Shown here one piece after another: positions 1 to 6,703 of a stretch of DNA of 12,744 bases (its first letter is position 1; each line of letters opens with the position of its first letter). The stretch lies in NCBI GenBank assembly GCA_017437925.1, contig JAFRWQ010000217.1, positions 1 to 12,744 of the forward strand, written 5' to 3'. Source of the stretch: Bacillota bacterium (GTDB lineage Bacteria; Bacillota_A; Clostridia; Peptostreptococcales; Anaerovoracaceae). A model generated the notes under the pieces. That model was not told the origin of the DNA, made no database searches, and saw nothing but the letters and a program-made list of their open reading frames with translations. Both the position numbers and the translations under genes were made by a program.

Positions 1-1630
1 GGACATAGTCCAGGGCCTGATGGACCGCATCAAGAATAAAGAAGAAGTATTGGCCTACATCGACGAGACCAAGAAGAAGAACGACATGGACCGCACCGAG
101 CTCAACAAGGGCAAGTCCGGCTGCAGGCTCGAGGGAGTCTACGCCGTCAATCCGGTCAACGGAGATGAGGTCCCCGTCTTCATCGGCGACTTCGTCCTGG
201 CCAGCTACGGCACCGGCGCCGTCATGGCGGTGCCCAGCCACGACCAGAGAGACTTCGAGTACGCGACCTTCTACGGTATACCCATGCGCCAGGTCATAGA
301 CGGGGCCGACGTATCCGAAAAGGCCTTCGAAAAGTACGATTACCTGGGCAAGGGCTGCCACCTGATGAATTCCGCCGAGTTTGACGGCATGGTGGTGGAA
401 GACGCGAAGGAAGCGATCACCGCAAAGCTCGAAAAGATGGGCGTCGCAAAGCGCACGATTAACTACCATTTCAGGGAGTGGATATTCGCCCGCCAGCGCT
501 ACTGGGGCGAGCCCGTGCCCGTGGTCCACACCGAGGACGGAGGGATCTATGTGCTGCCCGACGATGAGCTGCCTCTGATCCTGCCCGAGATGGAGGATTA
601 CAAGGGAAGAAACGGCAGAGCGCCTCTTGAGAACGCGACCGAGTGGAAGAAGTACGACAGGAACGGAGTGAAGGGAACGAGGGAGACCTCGACCATGCCC
701 GGCTCCGCCGGCTCCAGCTGGTATTTCCTGCGCTACATAGACCCCAACAACGACAGGGAGTTCGCCGACCAGGAGCTCCTCAGGCACTGGATGCCCGTAG
801 ACCTTTACATCGGAGGCCCCGAGCACGCCGTGGGCCATCTAATGTACTCCCGCATCTGGAACCGCTTCCTCTACGACAACGGCCTCTCGCCGGTAAAGGA
901 ACCCTTTAAGAAGCTGGTCCACCAGGGCATGATACTGGGCGAGAACGGCATCAAGATGGGCAAGCGCTTCCCCGAGTTCGTGGTCAATCCCAGCGACATC
1001 GTAAGGGATTACGGCGCCGACACCTTAAGGCTCTACGAGATGTTCATGGGACCTCTGGAGGTCTCCAAGCCCTGGAACAAGAACGGCGTCGAAGGCGCGA
1101 GAAGGTTCCTCTCAAGGGTCTGGAACTTCATCACCGAGCCGGAGAACCTCTGCGGAAGCGAGGATACGAGGCTCGAGAGGGTATACCACCAGACCGTGAA
1201 GAAGGTCACCGAAGACTTCGAGGCCCTGCGCTTCAACACCGCCATCAGCCAGATGATGATCTTCATGAACGAGGCCTACAAGGCCGGCAAGTGCCCGAAG
1301 GAATACGCCGAAGGCCTGGTAAAGATGCTCTCCTGCATCTGCCCCCATATCGGAGAAGAGCTCTGGCAGCAGCTGGGCCATGAGGACACCATCGCCTACG
1401 AGCCCTGGCCCGTCTGGTCGGAGGAAAAGGCCAAGGACGATACCATAGAGATCGCGGTACAGGTCAACGGAAAGCTGAGAGGCACGATCTTCGTCACCGA
1501 GGACGAGGACGCCGAGTCGGTAAAGGCAAAGGCCTGGGCCATCGAAGCGGTGCAGAAGTTTACCGAGGGCAAGAAGGTCGCCATGGAAAAGTACGTCAAG
1601 GGACGCATTTACACCATAGTGGCCAAATAA
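1..1630 (+). CDS. leuS: Leucyl-tRNA synthetase, 3' part (5' end outside the window)
   Basis: This cytoplasmic class I synthetase charges tRNA-Leu with leucine. The reading frame is open from the first bases, so the N-terminal part with the HIGH motif lies upstream. About 543 codons remain of a protein usually 800-860 residues long. Counting from the Met at position 20, the CP1 editing domain is visible with its YGTGAVMAVPSHDQRD block (residues 63-78, including the Asp used in editing). The WIFARQRYWGEPVPVV segment follows at about 153-168, and the signature loop is at 312-316. The tRNA-binding helical domain fills about 345-470, and the C-terminal AVQVNGKLRGTI motif is near 479-490. The signature loop reads KMGKR rather than KMSKS: both lysines are kept, while Ser and the last Ser are replaced. 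No strong terminator follows the stop; only a weak A/T-rich hairpin (1646-1665) without a T tract is present. Identity is near certain. Confidence 0.97.
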   Translation, partial: DIVQGLMDRIKNKEEVLAYIDETKKKNDMDRTELNKGKSGCRLEGVYAVNPVNGDEVPVFIGDFVLASYGTGAVMAVPSHDQRDFEYATFYGIPMRQVIDGADVSEKAFEKYDYLGKGCHLMNSAEFDGMVVEDAKEAITAKLEKMGVAKRTINYHFREWIFARQRYWGEPVPVVHTEDGGIYVLPDDELPLILPEMEDYKGRNGRAPLENATEWKKYDRNGVKGTRETSTMPGSAGSSWYFLRYIDPNNDREFADQELLRHWMPVDLYIGGPEHAVGHLMYSRIWNRFLYDNGLSPVKEPFKKLVHQGMILGENGIKMGKRFPEFVVNPSDIVRDYGADTLRLYEMFMGPLEVSKPWNKNGVEGARRFLSRVWNFITEPENLCGSEDTRLERVYHQTVKKVTEDFEALRFNTAISQMMIFMNEAYKAGKCPKEYAEGLVKMLSCICPHIGEELWQQLGHEDTIAYEPWPVWSEEKAKDDTIEIAVQVNGKLRGTIFVTEDEDAESVKAKAWAIEAVQKFTEGKKVAMEKYVKGRIYTIVAK

Positions 1631-1676
1631 ACGGCAAAAAAAGCCCTGAAATATTGAAATTTCAGCAAAAACAGCC

Positions 1677-1705
1677 TTGACAAGGGGCGGGAAGGATGAT
1701 AAATT
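1677..1705 (+). promoter_or_regulatory. Sigma-A-type promoter for the infC operon
   Basis: A perfect TTGACA (1677-1682) is followed after 17 bp by TAAATT (1700-1705). A TGA just before the -10 (1697-1699) makes an extended -10 element. The predicted start is near 1712, about 135 nt ahead of infC. The -35 sits in a small palindrome, CCTTGACAAGG (1675-1685). The spacer includes GGGGCGGGAAG, which is complementary to a segment of the leader, so it is possible that the transcript starts further upstream. Confidence 0.6.
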
Positions 1706-1771
1706 ATCTGCCGTATCAAGCAGAAGTCATCCGCTTCTCGCCCCAAGGCTCAGCCGAAAGGGCTCATAAGG

Positions 1772-1795
1772 ACCGCTCTTAGGGGCAGTTTTTTT
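1772..1795 (+). terminator. First leader terminator of the infC operon
   Basis: ACCGCTC (1772-1778) pairs with GGGCAGT (1783-1789) around a short loop, with one C/A mismatch and one G-T pair. Seven T residues follow (1789-1795). It lies between the predicted promoter and infC, so it would act as an attenuator rather than as the end of leuS. Confidence 0.6.
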
Positions 1796-1798
1796 GAC

Positions 1799-1823
1799 AG
1801 CGGAGCTTGTGCGCCGCTTTTTT
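1799..1823 (+). terminator. Second, tandem leader terminator of the infC operon
   Basis: AGCGG (1799-1803) pairs with CCGCT (1814-1818). An inner GC/GC pair lies beyond one mismatch, and six T residues follow (1818-1823). Only 10 nt separate it from the infC ribosome binding site. It therefore also lies inside the leader and reinforces premature termination unless antitermination occurs. Confidence 0.6.
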
Positions 1824-1832
1824 CTATTTTAC

Positions 1833-1849
1833 GGAGGTCTAAAACCATT
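1833..1849 (+). promoter_or_regulatory. Ribosome binding site and AUU start of infC
   Basis: GGAGG at 1833-1837 stands 9 nt before an ATT codon at 1847-1849. No ATG, GTG or TTG in the infC frame lies near this Shine-Dalgarno site. The encoded N-terminus from ATT matches the conserved start of IF3. AUU or other rare starts are the known basis of IF3 self-control in infC genes. Confidence 0.85.
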
Positions 1850-2428
1850 AGCAAGGAAGCTCTCATAAACGAAGAAATTCGCGCAAAAGAGGTCAGACTC
1901 ATCGACGCCGAAGGAAACCAGGTGGGCATCGTTTCCATCAGGGAGGCTCTGCAGCAGGCTGCCGACGCCAATCTCGATCTGGTGAACATCTCGCCCAACG
2001 CGGCTCCCCCGGTCTGCAGGATCATGGACTACGGCAAGTACCGCTACGATCAGCAGAAGAAGGAAAAGGACGCCAAGAAGAAGCAGAAGACCATGGAGGT
2101 CAAGGAGCTTCGCCTGGGCATCTTCACCGAAGAGCACGATCTCGATACCAAGGCGGTGCTCGCGGCCAAGTTCCTCGAGGGAGGCGACAAGGTCAAGATC
2201 AGCATGCGCTTCAGGGGCAGAGAGATGGGTTACGTGGACAAGGGCAGAGAGAACATGCTCAGGTTCTGCGACATGGTCAAGGATCTGGGACGCATCGAGA
2301 AGCAGCCCATTCTCGAAGGCCGCAACATGTCCATGATAATCGCGCCCAAGACCGAGAAGGAAAAAGAGAAGGAAGCCAAGGCAGCCAAAAAGAAGGCGGC
2401 CGAAGAGGCGCAGTCAGCTCAGGAATAA
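1847..2428 (+). CDS. infC: Translation initiation factor IF-3
   Basis: IF3 binds the 30S subunit, prevents early joining of the 50S subunit and checks the start codon and initiator tRNA. The product has 193 residues from the ATT start. The N-terminal domain shows SKEALINEEIRAKEVRLID, then LDLVNISPNAAPPVCRIMDYGKY, a hallmark of IF3. A lysine-rich linker follows, and the C-terminal domain carries the KISMRFRGREM block. The end is a charged Lys/Glu/Ala-rich tail of about 25 residues, somewhat longer than usual. The first ATG in frame (1922) would remove about 25 conserved residues and has no ribosome binding site, so the ATT start is chosen. It is the first gene of infC-rpmI-rplT; rpmI starts 18 nt after its stop. 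The AUU start suggests that excess IF3 lowers its own translation. Confidence 0.96.
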   Translation: MSKEALINEEIRAKEVRLIDAEGNQVGIVSIREALQQAADANLDLVNISPNAAPPVCRIMDYGKYRYDQQKKEKDAKKKQKTMEVKELRLGIFTEEHDLDTKAVLAAKFLEGGDKVKISMRFRGREMGYVDKGRENMLRFCDMVKDLGRIEKQPILEGRNMSMIIAPKTEKEKEKEAKAAKKKAAEEAQSAQE

Positions 2429-2446
2429 ATCAGGAAGGATTCAGAA

Positions 2447-2650
2447 ATGGCAAAGAACAAGATGAAGTCCCACAGAGGGGCAATGAAGAGATTCAAACTG
2501 ACCGGTACCGGCAAGGTTAAGAGAAACAAGGCTTACAAGAGCCATAAGACCGCAAAGAAGACCCCCAAGAGGGTCATGAACCTGCGTAAGGCCACTGTTC
2601 TGACTCACGCGGACACCAAGAGAATCAAGAGCGTACTGATCGGAAAGTAG
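2447..2650 (+). CDS. rpmI: 50S ribosomal protein L35
   Basis: This small, very basic protein of the large ribosomal subunit has 67 residues, close to the usual 64-66. The N-terminus [20 protein letters not shown] matches the conserved L35 opening, and the middle has the typical [19 protein letters not shown] run. A Shine-Dalgarno AGGAAGG lies 9-10 nt before the ATG. It sits between infC and rplT with short gaps (18 and 13 nt), the standard order in bacteria, so it is translated from the same transcript. Confidence 0.97.
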   Translation: MAKNKMKSHRGAMKRFKLTGTGKVKRNKAYKSHKTAKKTPKRVMNLRKATVLTHADTKRIKSVLIGK

Positions 2651-2663
2651 GAGGTAAAGAACA

Positions 2664-3020
2664 ATGGCAAGAGTTAAGAAGGGTTTAAACGCCAAGAAAA
2701 AGCATAACAAGATCCTGAAGCTGGCTAAGGGCTACTACGGCTCCAAGCACAAGATCTTCTCCGCGGCCAATCCCGCCGTCATGAGGGCTCTGCGCTCCGC
2801 CCAGATGGGCCGCAAGCTCAGGAAGAGAGAATACAGAAAGCTCTGGATCCAGAGGATCAACGCTGCCGCCAGGATGAACGGTCTTTCATACAGTAGAATG
2901 ATGAACGGCCTCAAGCTCGCCGGCGTTGAGATCAACAGGAAGATGCTCTCCGAGATGGCCATCAACGACGCCAACGGCTTCGCCCAGCTGGCCCAGGTCG
3001 CCAAGGACGCTCTCAAGTAA
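2664..3020 (+). CDS. rplT: 50S ribosomal protein L20
   Basis: This primary-binding protein of the 50S subunit is needed early in assembly. In several bacteria it also represses its own operon by binding the mRNA. The product has 118 residues, the normal length. The N-terminal arm [20 protein letters not shown] and [21 protein letters not shown] are typical, as are [20 protein letters not shown] and the C-terminal [16 protein letters not shown]. An AGGAGG sequence overlapping the rpmI stop region drives translation 13 nt downstream of rpmI. A perfect terminator follows at 3033-3059. It is the likely effector of the leader upstream of infC (family knowledge plus inference). Confidence 0.98.
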   Translation: MARVKKGLNAKKKHNKILKLAKGYYGSKHKIFSAANPAVMRALRSAQMGRKLRKREYRKLWIQRINAAARMNGLSYSRMMNGLKLAGVEINRKMLSEMAINDANGFAQLAQVAKDALK

Positions 3021-3032
3021 GAACGCTTTCAC

Positions 3033-3059
3033 AGCGCCGAGTTTTTCTCGGCGCTTTTT
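3033..3059 (+). terminator. Rho-independent terminator of infC-rpmI-rplT
   Basis: AGCGCCGAG (3033-3041) and CTCGGCGCT (3047-3055) form a perfect 9-bp stem with a five-T loop. A T tract follows (3055-3059). Confidence 0.92.
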
Positions 3060-3087
3060 GTATATTTGACATAAGGAGGAAAACAAA

Positions 3088-4071
3088 ATGCTCTCCAGAT
3101 GCATCGACATGCACTGCGATACTCTGATGAAGTCCTACTTCGACCATCATGAGGACCTGTTTGAAAGACCGGGCCAGGTCGACTTCAAGAGAATGAAGGA
3201 AGCCGGAGCCATGGCCCAGTTCTTCGCCATCTACATGCCCAGCCCCGAGTCCTTGCCCGAGATGGGGCTCTCCGGCGAGTTCACCGACGACGCCTACATC
3301 GAAGGCTGCGTAAGGATCTTTGAGACGAGCCTTAAGGCCCATCCCGACGTTGCCGCCAAGGCCTGCACCGCTTCCGACATCAGGGCCAACTGGGCGAAGG
3401 GCCTCACCTCCGCCGTGCTCACCATGGAGGACGGCAGGGCGGTCAAGGGAAGCTTCGACATACTCAAGTCCTTCTACGACATGGGCGTGAGGGCTCTCTC
3501 CCTTACCTGGAATTACGAGAACTGCTTCGGCTTCCCCAACAGCGACGATCCCGTGAACATGATGAAGGGTCTCAAGCCTTTCGGCAAAGAGGCCATACAG
3601 TTCATGCAGGAGATAGGCATGTTGGTGGACGTCTCCCACCTCTCCGACGGAGGCTTCTACGACGTCGCGTCGATCTGCGCCAAGCCCTTCATAGCCAGCC
3701 ACTCCAACGCCAGGACCCTCTCCCCCCACAGAAGGAACCTGAAGGACGACCAGCTGAGGCTTCTCGCCAAGGCTGGCGGAGTCACCGGACTCAACGTCTG
3801 CCCGGCCTTCCTCAACGGAGACATCACCGATAAGAACAGCCGCGTCGCCGAGATGGCAAAGCACATACGCTACATCGCCGACCTGGCCGGCACCGACACC
3901 GTCGCCATGGGCTCGGATTTTGACGGCACCGGCGGCATCTTCGAGATGGAGGACTGCACCCAGCTCTATAAACTGGCGGACGCCATCAAGAAGGAAGGCT
4001 TCACCGAGGCGGAGCTGGACAAGTTTTTCTTCGGCAACGTCCTAAGGGTTATGGACGAGGCGGTAAAATAA
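3088..4071 (+). CDS. Membrane dipeptidase family (M19) zinc peptidase, cytoplasmic form
   Basis: Family M19 enzymes are two-metal peptidases that cleave dipeptides, often including D-residues. The product has 327 residues, the usual bacterial length, without signal peptide or membrane segment, so it should act in the cytoplasm. All metal-site motifs are present: H9-x-D11 in IDMHCDT, the bridging E114 in LTMEDGRAV, H184 in VDVSHLSD and H205 in IASHSN. SPHRRNLKDDQL and the GSDFDG motif with D277 follow. The start is fixed by AAGGAGG at 3073-3079, 8 nt before the ATG. It follows the rplT terminator by only 28 nt and no convincing promoter was found in that gap, so expression may rely on read-through or an unrecognised promoter. 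The substrate cannot be told from sequence. Confidence 0.9.
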   Translation: MLSRCIDMHCDTLMKSYFDHHEDLFERPGQVDFKRMKEAGAMAQFFAIYMPSPESLPEMGLSGEFTDDAYIEGCVRIFETSLKAHPDVAAKACTASDIRANWAKGLTSAVLTMEDGRAVKGSFDILKSFYDMGVRALSLTWNYENCFGFPNSDDPVNMMKGLKPFGKEAIQFMQEIGMLVDVSHLSDGGFYDVASICAKPFIASHSNARTLSPHRRNLKDDQLRLLAKAGGVTGLNVCPAFLNGDITDKNSRVAEMAKHIRYIADLAGTDTVAMGSDFDGTGGIFEMEDCTQLYKLADAIKKEGFTEAELDKFFFGNVLRVMDEAVK

Positions 4072-4080
4072 GTATATAAT
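4052..4080 (+). promoter_or_regulatory. Probable promoter for the C-S lyase / AI-2E gene pair
   Basis: A perfect TATAAT (4075-4080) lies 17 bp after TGGACG (4052-4057, 4 of 6 matches to TTGACA). The -35 is inside the last codons of the dipeptidase gene. The predicted start near 4087 leaves about 60 nt of leader before the next gene. Confidence 0.5.
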
Positions 4081-4103
4081 AAATTTTGTATAAGTAATAA
4101 TTT

Positions 4104-4129
4104 GCGAAAGGGGCTCTCGTCCCCTGCGC
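4104..4129 (+). other. Hairpin in the leader of the C-S lyase gene
   Basis: AGGGG (4109-4113) pairs with CCCCT (4121-4125) around a 7-nt loop. GCG (4104-4106) and CGC (4127-4129) extend the stem beyond an internal loop. No T tract follows and the ribosome binding site (AAGGAG, 4135-4140) begins just after. It may shape translation or mRNA stability rather than end transcription. Confidence 0.35.
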
Positions 4130-4146
4130 GTCATAAGGAGAAAGAC

Positions 4147-5370
4147 ATGAAATACGATTTTACCAGCATTTTCCCCAGGGAAGATGCAGTTGCCACCGAG
4201 TGGCCCAGCGGAGGATGGGGAAGCCCCTACGTCGCAAAAGGTATAAAGCTCAGAGAAGGTTTTGATTTCATCCCCATGTGGGTCGCCGACATGAACTTCA
4301 AGGCCTGCCCGACCATACCCGAAGCGGTCATCGAAAGGACTAAGCACACCACCTACGGTTATTTCGCTCCCCGCAAGGAGTATTTCGACAGCATCATCAA
4401 GTGGCAGAAGGAAAGAAACGGCGTCGAAGGCCTCACCGCCGAGTGCATAGGCTATGAGAATGGCGTCCTGGGCGGCGTCGCCAGCGCCCTCAGAGTGCTC
4501 TGCGAGCAGGGCGGCAAGGTGCTGGTCCACTCCCCCGTATACGTGGGCTTCACCGGCACTCTCAAGAACAACGGCTGGGAAGCCGTCCACTGCCCCCTCT
4601 ACAAGGACGAGAACAACGTCTGGAGGATGGACTTCGACCTTATGGACAAGATGCTCAAAGAGCAGAGCATCCATGTGGCCATCTTCTGCTCGCCCCATAA
4701 CCCCACCGGCCGCGTCTGGGAGAAGTGGGAGATCGAGAAGGCCATGGAAGTCTACAAGGCCAACGACTGCTACGTGATCTCCGACGAGATCTGGGCCGAC
4801 CTGATCCTGGAAGGCCACAAGCACATCCCCACTCAGAGCGTCAGCGAGGACGCCCGCATGAGGACCGTCGCATTCTACGCTCCCTCCAAGACCTTCAACC
4901 TGGCCGGACTCATCGGCAGCTACCACATCATCTACAACAAGTACCTGAGAGACCGCATCCGCAAGGAAAGCTCCCTCTCCCACTACAACTCCATGAACGT
5001 GCTCTCCATGCACGCCCTCATCGGCGCCTACAAGAAGGAAGGCTACGAGTGGGTCGACGAGCTCTGCCAGGTCCTGACCACCAACGTCAACTACGGCTAC
5101 AACTACATCCAGGCCCATTTCGACGGAGTGGAGATCATCAAGCCCCAGGGCACCTATCTGCTGCTCCTCGACACCACCAAGTGGCTCGAGGCTCACGGCA
5201 AGACCTTCGAGGAGCTCTACGACAGAGCGCTCGAGTTCGGCGTAGGCTGGCAGAACGGCGAAGCCTTCTTCCTCAAGAACGGCATCAGAATGAATCTGGC
5301 TCTGCCCCTCTCCAGGGTGCAGGACGCCTTCGACCGTCTGGACAAGTACGTGTTCAACGCCGAGTGGTAG
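4147..5370 (+). CDS. patB: MalY/PatB-type PLP-dependent C-S lyase (cystathionine beta-lyase family)
   Basis: Fold type I PLP enzymes of this branch split cystathionine or cysteine conjugates to a thiol, pyruvate and ammonia. The product has 407 residues; members are usually about 390. Visible motifs are DFIPMWVADMNFK near the N-terminus, TTYGYF, NGVLGGVASAL, HNPTGRVW with N185, SDEIWADL with D213 (PLP pyridine nitrogen), PSKTFNLAGL with the Schiff-base lysine K248, and the carboxylate-binding R381 in IRMNLALPL. The start at 4147 is chosen because AAGGAG lies 6 nt upstream. An in-frame TTG at 4102 would add 15 residues but has no ribosome binding site. The AI-2E-type gene follows after 33 nt, so the two are probably co-transcribed. 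Exact substrate is unknown; aminotransferase names often given to such genes are less likely than lyase. Confidence 0.87.
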   Translation: MKYDFTSIFPREDAVATEWPSGGWGSPYVAKGIKLREGFDFIPMWVADMNFKACPTIPEAVIERTKHTTYGYFAPRKEYFDSIIKWQKERNGVEGLTAECIGYENGVLGGVASALRVLCEQGGKVLVHSPVYVGFTGTLKNNGWEAVHCPLYKDENNVWRMDFDLMDKMLKEQSIHVAIFCSPHNPTGRVWEKWEIEKAMEVYKANDCYVISDEIWADLILEGHKHIPTQSVSEDARMRTVAFYAPSKTFNLAGLIGSYHIIYNKYLRDRIRKESSLSHYNSMNVLSMHALIGAYKKEGYEWVDELCQVLTTNVNYGYNYIQAHFDGVEIIKPQGTYLLLLDTTKWLEAHGKTFEELYDRALEFGVGWQNGEAFFLKNGIRMNLALPLSRVQDAFDRLDKYVFNAEW

Positions 5371-5403
5371 GAAAAGCGGCATAATACCGGAAACAAAAGT
5401 TAA

Positions 5404-6615
5404 ATGGAAGAGAAGAAGAGGATCAAAAGCCCATATGTGAAATCGATGCTGGCGGAAGCCGGTGCCTTTTGCATTGCCATCCTCTTCTTCTTTGTGCTCT
5501 ACAGGGCCAGGGGCATAGGAGGGACCATAAACAAGTTCATCTCCATCATGAGGCCCGTGGTCATAGGCTTCATCATCGCCTACCTGCTGATGCCCGTGTG
5601 CAGAAGGCTGGAGAAGTGGTTCGACAGGCTCTTCAGAGGAAAGTACGGAAAGCTGAACAAGTTGCTGTCCGTAGTATTCTCCATGATATTCGGCCTGCTC
5701 ATAGTCTACTTTATTATAATAATGATAGTTCCCCAGATGTACTACAGCCTGGTGACTCTGAGCAACACGGTGCCCGACAAGGCCGAGGCCCTGGTGGAAA
5801 AGGCCGAGACCATCATGAAGGACAATCCCGAGGCCCTGGAGTATCTGGAGTCATTCACCGGAAGCCTCAGCGAAGGCTTTTCGGGCTGGCTGAAGAACAG
5901 CATACTGCCAAAGATGACCAATCTGATAGGCAGCGTGGGGACCGGCGTCTGGACCGTGGTCATAAGCATCAAGGACATCATTATCGGCATAGTGGTCTCA
6001 GTCTATGCCCTGTTCGCCAGAAGGAACGTGGCCAGAAGGGCGAGGATGATACTCAACGCCGCCCTTCCTCCCAAGTGGGCCGACATAATAAGCGAGGAGT
6101 TCCGCTTCGCCGACCGCATGTTCTCGGGCTTCATGAGCGGAAAGCTGGTGGATTCGGCCATAATCGGCGTGATCTGCTACATCTTCTGCCTCATAGCGAA
6201 GATGCCCAGCGCCCTGCTGGTATCGGCCGTCATAGGCATGACCAACATCATACCGGTCTTCGGCCCCTACTTCGGAGCTGTGCCCATGTCTCTGCTCATA
6301 CTCATCGAGGACCCGCCCAAGTGCCTGATCTTCATCATCTTCATAATAGTGCTGCAGCAGGTTGACGGGAACATCATAGGGCCCAAGATCCTAGGCAACA
6401 GCACCGGCCTTTCCGGCTTCTCGGTGCTCATCGCCATCATACTCTTCGGCGGCATCTTCGGCTTCATAGGCCTCATCATAGGAGTGCCTCTCTACGCCGT
6501 CATCTACGACATAATGAAGAAGCTGGTCTACCTGGGCCTTAAGAAGAACGGCAGGGAGTACCTGGCCGAGCCCCTGGAGCCCAAGCGTCTCAAGGCAAAG
6601 AAGATATACGACTGA
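5404..6615 (+). CDS. AI-2E family transporter (multi-pass membrane protein)
   Basis: The 403-residue product belongs to the AI-2E/PerM-like family, whose members are proposed exporters of signalling molecules, ions or other solutes; function is proven for few. A hydrophobic segment lies at about residues 18-35, a second at 47-67 and a third at 88-110. A soluble coiled stretch (about 120-165) follows, with further membrane segments from about 185. The family block AVIGMTNIIPVFGPYFGAVP and the NIIGPKILGNSTGLSGF motif are clear, followed by FGGIFGFIGLIIGVPLYAVIYD. The C-terminus is short, basic and likely cytoplasmic. Its ribosome binding site is weak (GGA about 12 nt upstream). It lies 33 nt after the C-S lyase with no terminator between, suggesting co-transcription. 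The AI-2 label is a family name, and nothing here shows that AI-2 is the substrate. Confidence 0.88.
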   Translation: MEEKKRIKSPYVKSMLAEAGAFCIAILFFFVLYRARGIGGTINKFISIMRPVVIGFIIAYLLMPVCRRLEKWFDRLFRGKYGKLNKLLSVVFSMIFGLLIVYFIIIMIVPQMYYSLVTLSNTVPDKAEALVEKAETIMKDNPEALEYLESFTGSLSEGFSGWLKNSILPKMTNLIGSVGTGVWTVVISIKDIIIGIVVSVYALFARRNVARRARMILNAALPPKWADIISEEFRFADRMFSGFMSGKLVDSAIIGVICYIFCLIAKMPSALLVSAVIGMTNIIPVFGPYFGAVPMSLLILIEDPPKCLIFIIFIIVLQQVDGNIIGPKILGNSTGLSGFSVLIAIILFGGIFGFIGLIIGVPLYAVIYDIMKKLVYLGLKKNGREYLAEPLEPKRLKAKKIYD

Positions 6616-6639
6616 AGCCTGATCAAAGAAACAACGAAA

Positions 6640-6662
6640 AACTGCCCTTAAGGGGCAGTTTT
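6640..6662. terminator. Bidirectional terminator between convergent genes
   Basis: ACTGCCC (6641-6647) pairs with GGGCAGT (6653-6659) around a short loop. Four to five A residues precede the stem and a T tract follows it, so it can stop transcription from both the AI-2E-type gene and the convergent decarboxylase gene. Its 3' arm and T tract (GGGGCAGTTTTTT) match those of the first infC leader terminator. Confidence 0.88.
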
Positions 6663-6703
6663 TTAATGTTTAAAGGCCGGCAGGGCTACTGGGATACGCC
6701 CCG

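Larger units (their letters stand above)
1706..1830 (+). promoter_or_regulatory. infC leader with attenuator-like alternative structures
   Basis: The leader before infC contains several competing pairings. AGAAG (1722-1726) can pair with CTTCT (1734-1738), and AGCC (1752-1755) with GGCT. GCCCCAAG (1740-1747) can pair with CTT-A-GGGGC (1778-1786) with one bulged A. That last pairing would occupy both arms of the terminator at 1772-1789, so it has the logic of an antiterminator. A leader controlling infC-rpmI-rplT through ribosomal protein L20 is known in Bacillota. Assigning this leader to that mechanism is inference from position and structure, and I cannot match it to the known L20 leader model by eye. 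Confidence 0.5.

Noticed and set aside
1646..1665. CTGAAAT/ATTTCAG hairpin after leuS
   Set aside because: It is A/T-rich and has no T tract on the plus strand, so it was not called as the leuS terminator.
3066..3071. TTGACA just before the dipeptidase gene
   Set aside because: Only 16 nt lie between it and the start codon, so its -10 would fall inside the gene and the transcript would miss the ribosome binding site.
4042..5382. Long open frames on the opposite strand of real genes (for example 4042-5382 minus, 6836-8176 plus, 10719-12008 minus, 3013-3864 minus, 8354-9244 minus)
   Set aside because: They lie antisense to well-supported genes, have low-complexity Gly/Val/Leu/His-rich translations without recognisable motifs, and arise from the GC-rich third positions of the real genes.
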